A stretch of DNA of 64,000 bases from Amphritea sp. (GCF_016744155.1 NZ_JADGEW010000016.1:1-64000); one strand, 5' to 3'; shown: positions 15,675 through 26,542, numbered from the stretch's first letter. Notes: generated by a model not told the origin, from the letters alone. Made by a program: numbers and translations.

Positions 15675-18600
15675 ATGTTACGCGCCGCTTCTTCACTTCT
15701 GTCATCTTTACGTGCCTCCTTTTCAGGGGCTTTGTCTCTACGTGCATTGATTCTGTTGTTAGTCGTGCTTATTGTGGGTTGTAGTGATGACACTGCAACC
15801 TCTACGGAGACTTATAAAGATAAGCCTGTAACGACTGACGTCGTTGCTCTCCCCGAACCTGCTGCAGCTGTTTCCTCTGATTCATCTCCCGCTGTTACCG
15901 GCGTTGATCCTATAGAGCCCCCTAATTCCGTCAGTACAGAGTTTAATCTGAAATGGCTGGACTATCACAATCGTCTTCCGGTTGTTCGGGATAGCGCTGC
16001 TGGCACTGTTGAGATTCACGGGCAGGTAACGGCTGCAGGCGATCTCTCGTTGAGTGAGTTAGAACAACAGATACGTGTTTCTGACGGTACTGCAAAAGTT
16101 TCCATTTCGAAGCCTGAGGGCGAGCCGTTACAGCTTGTCATCAGCAATATTACCCGTGCAAATAGCTGTGGCCAGGAGGTCAGCGTTAGCTGGGGTGAAG
16201 GCAATGCTAAGACGCAGTCCTTCACGATTCCCAGTATTTCGGGTGAAGGTGGTACTCCATTAGAATTGATTTCCAGTGCAATTGTTGGTGATTCCGACGA
16301 GGTGCTGGAGCTTATTTTTAATCGGCCACTAAAAAAAGACCAAGCCCTTAAGCACTTAATCTCCAGTCAATATCGCTTTACCCGATATAAGATTGATGGC
16401 AGTAAATTACGCCTTGGGCTGAATAATTCAAATGCTGAAGGTCTGCGGCTTACAATTCATAAGGAGCTGCAAGATCAATGTGGAACAAGATTAGCAGCCA
16501 GTCTGGCTAAATCGTTTAGCATCGCACCGAAAAAGCCTGGAGTCAGGTTTACCGGTAGCGGAGTTATTTTACCGGATGCCATGCGCATTGAATTACCGTT
16601 TCAGGCTGTTAGTGCTAAAGCGGTCACCGTGACTGCGTTCGAAGTCTTTGACAATAATGTTCATCAATTCCTGCAGGAAAATAGACTGGAAGAGGCTAAC
16701 TCTCTCGATAAAGTGGGACGTTTTATCTGGCAGAAATCAGTACCACTAGAGGAGGGCAGTCTGCGTAGCTGGCAGGATTATCGCCTGGATATAACCGAGT
16801 TAATGACTCAGAAAAGTGGTAGTTTGATTCGACTTTATATCTCTCTTGATCGTGGGGATTCCCTTATCCCCTGTACGGTAGCCGAGAACAAACAGCCAGT
16901 GCCGCCAAGTCGCTTGCCAGAAAATTCAGATGAGCTTAAATATTTCGATGGTTACAGCTCATGGAATAACTTTGAACCAGGCACCCAGAACGGAGGTAAT
17001 CTCAGTGCTTGTGGTGATCAATATTACGAACGCTCAGCGGATACAAAAGCAGCTAAAAATCTACTGCGCTCCAACATCGGCATCATTGTTAAGCAGGTCC
17101 CCGATGCAAAAAATTCCCATGTAGTTATCACTGACCTGAAAACGTCAGAGCCTATTTCAGGCGCGGTGGTTGAAATATTTAATTTTCAGGGGCAGTCGGT
17201 CGGTAAAGCTGAAACAGACAGCGATGGGTTTGCCTCGGTTGAGTTGAGTGGCAAAGCGTTTTATCTGCAAGCTGCTGCGGCTGATCAGATTGGATATATT
17301 AAACTGAATGATGCCAGTGCGCTGACAACCAGTCAGTTTGATATTGGCGGGACACATCTTCAGAGCAATATTGATGGCTTTATCTTCGGTGAGCGAGATG
17401 TCTGGCGCCCCGGTGATGATATCTTTTTGACCTTCATTTTGAAGGATAAGCAGAATGAGTTGCCCCGGGAGCATCCGGTTGTGGCTGATCTGTTTAATCC
17501 CTCCGGGCAGTTGGTGGAATCGGTTTACAGTAATCAACCGGTTGGACAGCTATACAACTTTACATTGTCTACGCCTCAGAGTGCTCCAACGGGTAACTGG
17601 GAGGCAGTACTTCGTGTGGGTGGGCAAGACTTCCATCACCCATTAAGAATAGAAACCGTGGTGCCAAACCGTCTTAAGGTTGAATTAGATCTGGCCGAGG
17701 GGAAATCGCTACAAAACGGAGTGGAACAATCAGTTGGGCTTGTTTCGAAATGGTTGCATGGCGCTCCTGCCAGCAGTTTAAAAGCGGACGTGTCGGTTGC
17801 ACTGGTGCCGGTGAAAACAAAGTTTGCAGGGAAGTTCCCCGAGTATGTTTTTGATGACCCGGCCCGCGATTATCGGTCAAATAAGATTAATCTTTTTGAA
17901 GGTGTTTTGAGTAAGGAAGGAGCAACCAGTTTCAATCTGTTGATTGAGAGCAAAACACCGCCACCGGGGATGCTTAAAGCGCTGTTTACGAACCGGGTGT
18001 TTGAAGAGAGCGGTCAATTTAGTAGCAATCGTTTCTCTCGCCCGTTTGATTACTACGATCGTTATCTTGGTTTACAGCTACCCAAAGGGGACGCCGCGAG
18101 GGGAATGCTGCTGACCGATGAAGATCATAAAACCCGTTTAGTCGTACTCGACAAAACCGGGCAGCCAGTCAGCAATACCAATATTGATGTGAGTGTATAT
18201 AAGCTCGAATGGAAGTGGTGGTATGAGAAGAGCAATGAATCACTAGCTCATTATGCTGATGGTCGGCATAGCAAAGTTGTGGCGTCCGGTAGTGCGGTCA
18301 CCGATGATAATGGTTTGGCCGAGTGGCCACTGCGGGTTAATTATCCTGAATGGGGTCGTTATCTAGTGCGTGCGTGTATAGCCGGTGAAGATTCGCACTG
18401 CACCGGTAAAATTGTCTATATCGACTGGCCGGGCTGGGCTGGGCGACAACAGGAATCGCAGGGTGATAACGTTGATCGATTGACGCTATTTAGTGATAAA
18501 GAAACCTATCAGGTGGGTGAAACGGCAACGATTACTTTGCCGGAATTGCATAATGGGCGAGCGTTGGTAACGGTGGAATCGGCGAATAATCTGCTGCAGC

Positions 18601-21095
18601 AGTTCTGGGTGAAAAGTGATGGGCCTAATCAGCAACTGCAACAACAGGTAGCGTTAGAAATCGGTAAGGAGATGGCGCCTAACGTCTATGTCAGTGTTAC
18701 TTATCTACAACCCCATGCTGATCGTGATAATGACCGGCCCATGCGATTGATGGGCATTATTCCACTGCAGGTTGAAGATGCCCAGAACCATCTGCATCCG
18801 AAGATCACAACCGAGGATCAGGTTAGCTCTCGAGCTAGCTTTGATATTCAGGTAGCTGAATCCGATGGCCGTCCGATGGCTTATACACTAGCGCTGGTGG
18901 ATGAAGGATTACTGGGGTTGACTAACTATAAAGCACCGGACCCATTCAACTATTTTTACCGTCGTCAGGCGTTACAAGTGAAAACCTGGGATATCTACAA
19001 AGATGTAGTGGGAGCCTACAGCGGCGAGCTGCATGGGCTTTTATCCGTCGGTGGTAGTGATGCGCAGAAAGATGATGATAAGAGTAAGAAAAATCGTCGA
19101 TTCCCTCCCTTGGTGAAATTCCTGGGCAGCTTTAAGTTAGCCGCAGGGGAGCAGCGTACCCACGCTGTCACGCTACCGATGTATCTGGGAGCGGTACGAG
19201 TAATGGTGATCGCGGAAGACGGTAGCGCATACGGTAAAGCGGAGCACGAAATCGTGGTGCGTGATGATATCTCAATGTTCCCAACGTTGCCGCGGGTGTT
19301 GAGAACGCAGGAACAGGCACAGGTGCCGGTTGAGCTGTTTAACAATACTGCTGAGCTATCTACCGTGCAGGTTACGATGACGGCGGATGATAACCCTGTC
19401 CAGATTGCTGAACCGTCTCAGAGTGTTACGTTGGAACCCTATTCATCGGCGATGGTGACCTTTGCTATTCAAACCGGCGATCTAGTTGGCAAAACAGCTT
19501 TCACCTTTGAGACTAAATCGGTAACGGGCAATAGCAGCCAGACCTTGTATCTGGATATTAATGCGCCGAATATTCAGTCGACACGTACCTCGTCCTATCT
19601 TGTTAATGCTGAATCAGAGTTGGATATTAATCTGGAGCCCTTCGGTATTGCAGGCAGTAACGGTGCGTCAGTTGCTTTGAGTTTATTTAAACCGATCAAT
19701 CTTCGCTCCCGGTTGGATTATCTAATTAAGTATCCCCATGGCTGTATTGAGCAAACCACCTCTTCTGTATTTCCTCAGCTATACCTGAATCAGTTGAGTC
19801 ATCTGGAGACACAAGAGCAGTCTAAGGTTCAGCAAAATATTATCGCTGCGATTAACCGTTTACAGTCATTCCAGACGCTGGAAGGGGGCTTTTCGTATTG
19901 GCCCGGACAGAGCCAGAGTCATGACTGGGGCACGAGCTATGCCGGACACTTCCTCCTACTGGCGAAACAGGCGGGTTATGAAGTGCCGGAGCATCTGATG
20001 CACCAGTGGTTGGCATACCAGCACCAGGCATCTGAGTTTGCGGTCGACAGCACTAATAATGAGAAAATTAAAGCGCAGGCCTATCGGTTACTGACGTTGA
20101 GTCTGTATGGGAAACCGAACTGGTCTGCGATGTATCGTCTTAAAACGCTGCAGATTGAGGACAGTGCCAGTCTGGCTATGCTGTCCCTGGCCTATCTGTA
20201 TGCCGGGCAGGATGATGTCGCCATGACACTGATTGGCGATGGTTTATCTGACAAGAGTACCTATGACGTCAATTCGCCTAGCTTTGGATCTGCACTTCGA
20301 GATAAAGCTCTCTTCCTAATACTCTATGCCAACATCGCAGAGCCGATGGAGGCTGCCACGTTAGCGGATGAGATCGCCGATCAGTTAGCGGATGATCGTT
20401 GGCACAGTACTCAGACAACTGCCTATGCGCTGGTCGCGCTAGCCAATTATCAGCAGATCTATAAACAGAGCAAGACAGACAACCATGATGACTCGGTTGA
20501 AGTCGTGTTGCAGCAGGCAGGAAACAAAGAGAAGCTGCAGGTTAGCCGGCAAGTGAAGGAATCTATGCTACAAAGCGGTTCTGACACGGCTAAACAGGCA
20601 ACCATTCGTAACAACGGGGAATCCCCTGTTTGGCTAACCCTGACTCAAACGGGTATTGCGAAGCCTGGCTCTGAACAGACCTATGCCGAAGGGTTGCAAC
20701 TTAACGTACGCTATCTTAATAACGAGGGTGACGAGGTGGATATCGCAAGGTTGCCACAAGGTAGTAATTTCACCGCACAGTTACAACTCAGTAATAAGAC
20801 CCAAGGTGAGATCAGCAATGTTGCACTAAACTTCAGGGCGCCTAGCGGCTGGCAGATCGATAATGAACGAGAAGCCTGTACGGAAGCGGCTTGTCAGTTT
20901 GACTACATTGACATCCGCGATGCTCGGGCTAGCGCCTATATGGGATTGAAAGCGGGCGAGCAGAAAACGTTGTCCCTGCAGCTGAATGCTTCCTTTGTGG
21001 GGCGGTACTATCTTCCTGCTATCTCGGCCAGTGCTATGTACAACGATAACCTTAAAGCGCAGTTAAAAGGGTTGAGTGTTGAGGTTATTCAGTAA
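15675..21095 (+). CDS. Bacterial alpha-2-macroglobulin (YfhM-like) lipoprotein with thioester
   Basis: A very large protein, 1806 residues from the ATG at 15675, which has an AAGGGA ribosome site; an upstream TTG is less likely. The N-terminus has a hydrophobic segment ending in LIVGC, a lipobox, so it is predicted to be a periplasm-facing lipoprotein. The thioester motif CIEQ is at C1357-Q1360 within PHGCIEQTTSS. The family traps proteases that enter the periplasm, protecting the cell envelope. Its last 20 bases overlap the start of pbpC. The YfhM/PbpC pairing is widespread and is thought to link protease defence to peptidoglycan repair. Confidence 0.93.
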   Translation: MLRAASSLLSSLRASFSGALSLRALILLLVVLIVGCSDDTATSTETYKDKPVTTDVVALPEPAAAVSSDSSPAVTGVDPIEPPNSVSTEFNLKWLDYHNRLPVVRDSAAGTVEIHGQVTAAGDLSLSELEQQIRVSDGTAKVSISKPEGEPLQLVISNITRANSCGQEVSVSWGEGNAKTQSFTIPSISGEGGTPLELISSAIVGDSDEVLELIFNRPLKKDQALKHLISSQYRFTRYKIDGSKLRLGLNNSNAEGLRLTIHKELQDQCGTRLAASLAKSFSIAPKKPGVRFTGSGVILPDAMRIELPFQAVSAKAVTVTAFEVFDNNVHQFLQENRLEEANSLDKVGRFIWQKSVPLEEGSLRSWQDYRLDITELMTQKSGSLIRLYISLDRGDSLIPCTVAENKQPVPPSRLPENSDELKYFDGYSSWNNFEPGTQNGGNLSACGDQYYERSADTKAAKNLLRSNIGIIVKQVPDAKNSHVVITDLKTSEPISGAVVEIFNFQGQSVGKAETDSDGFASVELSGKAFYLQAAAADQIGYIKLNDASALTTSQFDIGGTHLQSNIDGFIFGERDVWRPGDDIFLTFILKDKQNELPREHPVVADLFNPSGQLVESVYSNQPVGQLYNFTLSTPQSAPTGNWEAVLRVGGQDFHHPLRIETVVPNRLKVELDLAEGKSLQNGVEQSVGLVSKWLHGAPASSLKADVSVALVPVKTKFAGKFPEYVFDDPARDYRSNKINLFEGVLSKEGATSFNLLIESKTPPPGMLKALFTNRVFEESGQFSSNRFSRPFDYYDRYLGLQLPKGDAARGMLLTDEDHKTRLVVLDKTGQPVSNTNIDVSVYKLEWKWWYEKSNESLAHYADGRHSKVVASGSAVTDDNGLAEWPLRVNYPEWGRYLVRACIAGEDSHCTGKIVYIDWPGWAGRQQESQGDNVDRLTLFSDKETYQVGETATITLPELHNGRALVTVESANNLLQQFWVKSDGPNQQLQQQVALEIGKEMAPNVYVSVTYLQPHADRDNDRPMRLMGIIPLQVEDAQNHLHPKITTEDQVSSRASFDIQVAESDGRPMAYTLALVDEGLLGLTNYKAPDPFNYFYRRQALQVKTWDIYKDVVGAYSGELHGLLSVGGSDAQKDDDKSKKNRRFPPLVKFLGSFKLAAGEQRTHAVTLPMYLGAVRVMVIAEDGSAYGKAEHEIVVRDDISMFPTLPRVLRTQEQAQVPVELFNNTAELSTVQVTMTADDNPVQIAEPSQSVTLEPYSSAMVTFAIQTGDLVGKTAFTFETKSVTGNSSQTLYLDINAPNIQSTRTSSYLVNAESELDINLEPFGIAGSNGASVALSLFKPINLRSRLDYLIKYPHGCIEQTTSSVFPQLYLNQLSHLETQEQSKVQQNIIAAINRLQSFQTLEGGFSYWPGQSQSHDWGTSYAGHFLLLAKQAGYEVPEHLMHQWLAYQHQASEFAVDSTNNEKIKAQAYRLLTLSLYGKPNWSAMYRLKTLQIEDSASLAMLSLAYLYAGQDDVAMTLIGDGLSDKSTYDVNSPSFGSALRDKALFLILYANIAEPMEAATLADEIADQLADDRWHSTQTTAYALVALANYQQIYKQSKTDNHDDSVEVVLQQAGNKEKLQVSRQVKESMLQSGSDTAKQATIRNNGESPVWLTLTQTGIAKPGSEQTYAEGLQLNVRYLNNEGDEVDIARLPQGSNFTAQLQLSNKTQGEISNVALNFRAPSGWQIDNEREACTEAACQFDYIDIRDARASAYMGLKAGEQKTLSLQLNASFVGRYYLPAISASAMYNDNLKAQLKGLSVEVIQ

Positions 21096-23415
21096 GCGTC
21101 GGGCAATCATTGGTGGTTTACTGGTTGTTTTAGCCGGTATTTCCCTTTGGTGGCCGCTGCCTGAGCCATTGTTCACTAAGCCCCTGTCCCGCTTATTGTT
21201 GGATGGGGAAGGACAGCTACTGAGTGCTCGAATAGCTCAGGATCAGCAGTGGCGGTTTCAGTCTGTTACGCTTTTATCAGATGCGTATAAAACCGCGCTG
21301 ATCCAGTATGAAGATAAACGTTTTATGAACCATCCCGGCGTTGATCCAGTCGCGATTGGCCGGGCACTCTATCTTAATTTGAATGCGGGCCGGATCGTCA
21401 GTGGCGGCAGCACAATTACCATGCAGTTGGCACGGATGGCGTATGGTAATCAATCGCGGACACTGTGGCAGAAACTGAAAGAACTGCATTTGGCGCTGCG
21501 GTTGGAGGCGCAGATGTCTAAAGCTGAGATTCTGTCTCTCTATGCAGCTAATGCACCGATGGGCGGGAACACGGTAGGGATAGATGCAGCCACTTGGCGA
21601 TATTTTGGTCGCCGTTTAACTGAACTTAGTTGGGCTGAATCGGCACTTTTAGCAGTTTTACCAAACAATCCAGCGGCGATGCATCTCTCTAAAAGTCGTG
21701 AAAAACTGCAACAAAAGCGTGATTTTTTACTCCATAAACTCTGGCAGAAAGGTTTTTTAAGCGAGCAGAACTATCGGTTATCTCTATTGGAAGATATTCC
21801 AGTACGGCCAAAAAAATGGCCTAGATATGGGCAGCATCTTCTGGATCAACTTAGCCAGAAATCCCCTGTTCAGGCAGTTTTTTATACCCAGATCGACCAC
21901 CGCTTAACACAGAGAATTGAATTCATCGTCAAGCAACATAGCAAACGCTTGGGGGCTGTTGGAATTAATAACCTGGCGTTGGTTGTGGTGGATAATGCCA
22001 GTATGCAGGTGCAAGCCTATTTCGGTAATGTCTCCTTTAATAATCGGCAGGAAAATGCACCACACGTTGATATTGCTAGTCGACCGCGCTCCTCTGGTAG
22101 CACGCTGAAACCCTTTCTTTACGCGGCGATGCTCGATAATGGTGATATTACGCCACAGACGCTTATCCCAGATGTCCCGACAGCCTACGGGAGTTATCAG
22201 CCAACGAATTATGACGAAAGTTTCCGGGGGGCCGTTAGCGCCCGAACCGCGCTGACAGCATCCCTCAATATTCCTGCGGTACGTATGCTTGATGATTATA
22301 GTTATCAGTCGTTCTACGACAAACTAAAGGCGCTGGGTTTTCAGAACCTTTTTCGTCAGCCGGATGAATATGGTCTATCACTGATTTTAGGTGGGGCAGA
22401 AGTGAGTCTGACTGATCTGACAGCAGCCTATGCGAACTTAAGTAGACGGTCACAGAGTGCAGAAACGCTTAGTGTGATGCCGCTTCAGTATGGTGTGGAA
22501 GAGGGGAATGCTTCGGCCTCTGCAATAGAGGAGTATCCCTTTAGCCAGGGGGCGGCATGGCTCACACTGGATACGCTGTCTGATGTGACCCGTCCGGGTC
22601 TGCATAAGATCCATAGATTGTTTGCAAACTCTTCTAAAATTGCTTGGAAAACTGGCACTAGCTATGGGTTACGTGATGGTTGGGCTGTGGGCACCACTGA
22701 GGGTACGACAGTGGGTGTTTGGACTGGTAATGCTAATGGTGAAGGCCGGCAGCTACTCACCGGTACAGGGGCTGCTGCGCCGGTTCTGTTTGATATACTC
22801 AATGTCATTGCCGGTCTTAGTTGGCCTGAAGAGCCAGCGGCGGCTTTGAAGCAAATTGATATCTGTCAGGATAATGGTTATCTGCCTAAATTTGGCTGTG
22901 TGAGAGAGAGTGTGTTGATACCTCGGGCAGCGCAATTCGAGAAGATTAGCCCGCATCATTTTCAGGTGGCTATTGATCGAAAAACAGGGTTGCGTAGCAG
23001 TGTGGGTTGCAATCAGTTGGGTAGTATTATCAGCAAAACCTTTTTTCAGCTGCCTCCTTCCCAAGCTGCTTTCTATAAAATCTCCCACGCATCCTATAAT
23101 CCCGTGCCTGACTTTGATAAATCATGTACACCTGACCGACGCCTGTTGAACGGGCGTTTTGAAATTACTTATCCTCGCGTTGGTCAGATTATCAGCGTGC
23201 CGAAATATATGAATGGCCAACAGGGCGAAGTGATTTTCCGCGCCACCGCAAAAAAGGATGGGGCCCAGCTGTTTTGGCATCTGGATCAACATTATCTAGG
23301 TACGACCCGGACGTTCCATGAATTAAGCGTGCCCATTCCTCAGGGGAGTCACCTGTTACGGGTAATTGACCAGCAAGGGGGGTGGCAAGAGGTCAGGTTT
23401 TCCGTGGTTCCTTAG
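21076..23415 (+). CDS. pbpC: Penicillin-binding protein 1C
   Basis: A 779-residue bifunctional peptidoglycan synthase anchored by one N-terminal hydrophobic segment (about residues 9-27). The GT51 glycosyltransferase domain carries EDKRFMNHPGVD (about residue 76) and GGSTITMQLARM. The transpeptidase domain carries the catalytic SxxK in SSGSTLKPF (about residue 339) and the KTGTS box (about residue 525). A C-terminal domain of the PbpC type (about residues 690-779) follows. The GTG start at 21076, with AAGGG upstream, lies inside the end of the alpha-2-macroglobulin gene, pointing to coupled translation. Confidence 0.93.
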   Translation: MLRLFSKRRAIIGGLLVVLAGISLWWPLPEPLFTKPLSRLLLDGEGQLLSARIAQDQQWRFQSVTLLSDAYKTALIQYEDKRFMNHPGVDPVAIGRALYLNLNAGRIVSGGSTITMQLARMAYGNQSRTLWQKLKELHLALRLEAQMSKAEILSLYAANAPMGGNTVGIDAATWRYFGRRLTELSWAESALLAVLPNNPAAMHLSKSREKLQQKRDFLLHKLWQKGFLSEQNYRLSLLEDIPVRPKKWPRYGQHLLDQLSQKSPVQAVFYTQIDHRLTQRIEFIVKQHSKRLGAVGINNLALVVVDNASMQVQAYFGNVSFNNRQENAPHVDIASRPRSSGSTLKPFLYAAMLDNGDITPQTLIPDVPTAYGSYQPTNYDESFRGAVSARTALTASLNIPAVRMLDDYSYQSFYDKLKALGFQNLFRQPDEYGLSLILGGAEVSLTDLTAAYANLSRRSQSAETLSVMPLQYGVEEGNASASAIEEYPFSQGAAWLTLDTLSDVTRPGLHKIHRLFANSSKIAWKTGTSYGLRDGWAVGTTEGTTVGVWTGNANGEGRQLLTGTGAAAPVLFDILNVIAGLSWPEEPAAALKQIDICQDNGYLPKFGCVRESVLIPRAAQFEKISPHHFQVAIDRKTGLRSSVGCNQLGSIISKTFFQLPPSQAAFYKISHASYNPVPDFDKSCTPDRRLLNGRFEITYPRVGQIISVPKYMNGQQGEVIFRATAKKDGAQLFWHLDQHYLGTTRTFHELSVPIPQGSHLLRVIDQQGGWQEVRFSVVP

Positions 23416-23713
23416 TAAAGGGGCTTGCTAGTTACTAGAAAAACCATATTAAGGCTTATTAACATATTGTGGCTTTGTAGAAATACATGCAGGCACAAGA
23501 AGGTTGCGTTGAAAATGGGGCTCGCCAATCACTATTTGTGTTCTTTTCTTAACGTACCGTTAATATCTTAATAAAAGTTGAAGACTTTAGTCGTATGGTA
23601 TACAACTAAGGTATAAAGATTTGCTGGCGCTCTGCTGGCTTTTCTTGTCTTTGCCAAGCTGTAATAAAAAAAATAAAAATAAAGTAACCGGAGTGTTACA
23701 GGAGCACGCGAGC
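23416..23713. other. Gene-poor spacer after pbpC
   Basis: About 300 bases without a convincing terminator or RNA. It contains GGTATACAAC near 23597-23606, a partial match to the TTGTATACAA palindromes elsewhere, but a single half-conserved copy is weak evidence. Confidence 0.3.
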
Positions 23714-23950
23714 ATGATTTCTGTATTGAATGATCAGAATGACTTCTATGATTTTTTGAAAGGTTCTGGAGTCCCATTGAAGCATAGCTGGACGCCACGG
23801 CAGTGTAGTCAGGCAACTGTTGCCTGGCTGGTAGATCAAAATGATGTTGTCCGTACACAGTTTGCCGTCACGGTGACTGAGCTTCAGGATAATACAAAGG
23901 CAATGCAGCCAGAGATCAGAGAAGCATTATCGATTCTGGCGGAAGAGTAA
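23714..23950 (+). CDS. Small hypothetical protein
   Basis: About 78 residues from the ATG at 23714, which has an AGGAG ribosome site nine bases upstream. The same frame extends back to a TTG at 23621 and would then begin with a lipoprotein-like signal ending in LPSC; this longer form has a weaker ribosome site. The protein is hydrophilic, with WTPRQCSQATVAWLVDQND in its middle, and matches no family I recognise. It lies between pbpC and a convergent GGDEF gene. The function is unknown. Confidence 0.5.
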   Translation: MISVLNDQNDFYDFLKGSGVPLKHSWTPRQCSQATVAWLVDQNDVVRTQFAVTVTELQDNTKAMQPEIREALSILAEE

Positions 23951-23987
23951 GCGTCGTACCATAGCGTTTTAGGTTTTCTTTAAACTA

Positions 23988-25937
23988 TTAGAGTTGTGCT
24001 TCATCGGTATCATCGAATTGAAAAAAGCAGATGCAGCTTTTGCCTTTCTTCTTGGCTTTATACATAGCGTGGTCAGCCCGACTTAATAAGCTTGAAGCAT
24101 CCCGGCCATGGTCGGGATAGAGCGCTATTCCAATACTCGAGTCAATATTAAGTTCAGTCCCATCTTCTATGGTAAAACTCTGGTTAATGGATTCTTTAAT
24201 TTTCTGTGCCAGTTCGAGAGCGGACTCCTTCCGAGTGATTTCGGCTAACAAGATAACAAACTCATCTCCCCCTAGTCTGCTGATAGTATCTTCTTCGCGT
24301 AGCAATTTACGAAGCCGTTGGGCTGTTTCAATTAACAGCAGGTCTCCTGCTTTATGGCCATACTGGTCGTTGATCTCTTTAAAATAATCAAGGTCGATAA
24401 ACAGTACTGCAAGCATAGAGTTTCGACGGGCTGAATTTTGTAGGGACAGTTCGAATCGAGCATCAAGCAACAAGCGATTGGGGAGGCCGGTAAGTGGATC
24501 ATGGTGTGCCATATGCTCAAGCATCTCTTCCTTAGCTTTCAAGGTTGATATGTCAGAGATGGCACCAACGAAGTTAATTATTTTCCCACTAGGGGCTTTT
24601 ACAGAACTGATTGAGCTCCAAAGGGGGATTATTTCATCGTCCTTTCTTTTGTTCCAGATAACGCCTTTCCAGCAGCCTTCCTTGATGATCTGTCGCCACA
24701 TCGATGCATAAAAGCTTTGGTCTTGCTGACCTGACTTTAGAAATCGGGGGTTTCTGCCTAATACTTCAGCTTGCTGATAACCTGTTATCTCTAGAAAGGC
24801 ACTGTTGACCGAAACTATCTCCGCTTTTGCGTTGGTAACAATAATGCCCTCTTCGATATTTTCATAGACTGTTTTTTCGAGCTGTTTCTGCTCTTGTGCT
24901 TCCCGTTGCTGAGTAATGTCCGTTAATAAAATCACTGCGCCAATACATCGGTTTTGCTCTACTACAGGTGACAACCTAAGTTCAGCGAAGAACTCCCTTC
25001 CATGTTGATTACGTAAAGGGATTTCACACTGACGTTCTGCCTGTTTCTTTTGAAAATCTTTCAGAATATCCAGGGGAAGAGGGTAATCTAAATCACCTTT
25101 TGTGAGGTTTGATCGTTGGAGAATCTCAGTCAGCGATTTTTCCAGTAGCAACTTTTCATCAGCGTAGCCTAATAGCTTCAGACAAGTTGAGTTAGCAAAG
25201 GTACAGCGGCCAGAAAAATCAATTCCGAATACTCCTTCAGCTGTGGAATTAAGCAGCAAGCGCATCCGGTATTCACTTTTGTGAATCCGGTTAAGAAGGG
25301 GAGTCGTGATCAGGTGGAAGCCGATCGCTCCGATGAAAATTAAAATGACACCGAGAGTGATGCTGATCACCGATGTTCTGATAAAGGGTTTACGAAATTC
25401 TGAAAGGTCGACTTTTGCGACTATGCCATAGTTGAGGGACCTAACGGGTTGGTAGGCAGCGAGTATTTCCACGCCCCGGTAGTCTACGGTTACCATGGTA
25501 CCGGATTCTCCAGCAAGAGCGCGTTGCATTGGAATCGCAAAATCGTTAGTCAGATCTAACGTTGTTGGATCTGTGCTTTTGTCTGGATTTGTATGTTGAT
25601 GCCCGAGAAGAAACAGAAGTTTATCTTCAGCTTTCTTAGCTAAGGCAAATTCCCCGGTTTGTCCGAACCCTCGGTGATCATTATAGGTCTGCCGAATAAG
25701 GGCGAGGGCTATAGCTTCCGTTTCAACTGTATAGGGTAAGGTTTTATTCTTCAGGGTATTAGACGCTGTTGATTCGATTAATCGGGTCTGACTTCTTACT
25801 GTTTCTGTCAGTTGATCGGACGCTTGCTGAAAAGCTGTTTCATAGAGCTGCTGAATAGTCGTAATGATAACGGTTAACATCACGGCAACCAGAATGGCGG
25901 TCAGCATATGGGTGCTTTTGTAGAGCGAAAATTTCAT
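23988..25937 (-). CDS. Membrane-bound diguanylate cyclase with Cache-like sensor, two PAS domains and GGDEF
   Basis: About 649 residues from the ATG at 25937; a TTG six bases earlier is less likely. A hydrophobic segment (residues 11-29) and another near residues 187-210 bracket an external Cache-like sensing domain. Two PAS domains follow: one with LLLNSTAEGVFGIDFSGR and one with ENIEEGIIVTNAKAEIV. The C-terminal GGDEF domain has an intact active site (GGDEF at residues 556-560). The product-inhibition site RxxD (REED) lies five residues before it. It should make cyclic di-GMP in response to an external or redox signal. No EAL domain is present. It is transcribed alone. Confidence 0.92.
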   Translation of the reverse strand: MKFSLYKSTHMLTAILVAVMLTVIITTIQQLYETAFQQASDQLTETVRSQTRLIESTASNTLKNKTLPYTVETEAIALALIRQTYNDHRGFGQTGEFALAKKAEDKLLFLLGHQHTNPDKSTDPTTLDLTNDFAIPMQRALAGESGTMVTVDYRGVEILAAYQPVRSLNYGIVAKVDLSEFRKPFIRTSVISITLGVILIFIGAIGFHLITTPLLNRIHKSEYRMRLLLNSTAEGVFGIDFSGRCTFANSTCLKLLGYADEKLLLEKSLTEILQRSNLTKGDLDYPLPLDILKDFQKKQAERQCEIPLRNQHGREFFAELRLSPVVEQNRCIGAVILLTDITQQREAQEQKQLEKTVYENIEEGIIVTNAKAEIVSVNSAFLEITGYQQAEVLGRNPRFLKSGQQDQSFYASMWRQIIKEGCWKGVIWNKRKDDEIIPLWSSISSVKAPSGKIINFVGAISDISTLKAKEEMLEHMAHHDPLTGLPNRLLLDARFELSLQNSARRNSMLAVLFIDLDYFKEINDQYGHKAGDLLLIETAQRLRKLLREEDTISRLGGDEFVILLAEITRKESALELAQKIKESINQSFTIEDGTELNIDSSIGIALYPDHGRDASSLLSRADHAMYKAKKKGKSCICFFQFDDTDEAQL

Positions 25938-26284
25938 CTTCAATACCGTTATCTGGTCTTATATCAGTTTAGTTGAGAAAACAGAGAGGGGTTTTATCGC
26001 GAGCCTGGTGATACAGGAGAGATGCGGTTTCATTGCTGAAACGTTCTGAGTTGAAATAGGCTCAACAGGGTTGCTATGAGTGTTAATAAATTCATTAATA
26101 GCCGCATAATTGCTTATGTTTTGACCTGTGTTGCATTTTATTGGGCTGTGGTGTGAATATAGGAATTTTTCTTATATACCCCTCTGCTTCGATTTCTGAA
26201 AATAGTCATAGAGAGTAGTTTTGATCGAAAAGGATTTTGAAATGCTCTGACGACTGACTGTTAATGATCTTTAAGGAGCTGAGC
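25938..26284. other. Spacer between the GGDEF gene and the cold-shock gene
   Basis: About 350 bases that probably hold divergent promoters and the 5' leader of the cold-shock gene. No clear motif or reading frame was recognised. Confidence 0.3.
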
Positions 26285-26497
26285 ATGCACACGGGTACAG
26301 TTAAGTGGTTTAACAATGCGAAAGGGTTTGGCTTTATAGTGTCTCCAGATTTCAGTGAAGACCTGTTTGTTCACTATTCAGCTATTGTTAGCGAAGGATA
26401 TAAAAGTCTCAAAACGGGTCAGGAAGTACAGTTTGAAGCGGCACCAAAAGAGGTAGGCGTTCACGCTGTTAATATTCAGCTGCTTGCAGCCAGTTAA
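26285..26497 (+). CDS. Cold-shock domain protein
   Basis: A 70-residue protein made of a single cold-shock domain. RNA-binding motif RNP1 is seen as KGFGFI (about residues 13-18) and RNP2 as DLFVHYSAI (about residues 27-35). The ATG at 26285 follows AAGGAG by six bases. Such proteins bind single-stranded RNA or DNA and melt structure at low temperature or in stationary phase. Its size and the VSPDF stretch are compatible with either the CspA or CspD group; I cannot decide between them. A hairpin terminator follows. Confidence 0.92.
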   Translation: MHTGTVKWFNNAKGFGFIVSPDFSEDLFVHYSAIVSEGYKSLKTGQEVQFEAAPKEVGVHAVNIQLLAAS

Positions 26498-26515
26498 CCG
26501 TTTGTTACTTTTAAT

Positions 26516-26542
26516 ACGAAGCCCGGGGGGGACTTCGTGTTT
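26516..26542 (+). terminator. Terminator after the cold-shock gene
   Basis: ACGAAG pairs with CTTCGT around a G-rich loop, followed by GTTTTC. The T-run is short, so this is a moderate call. Confidence 0.55.
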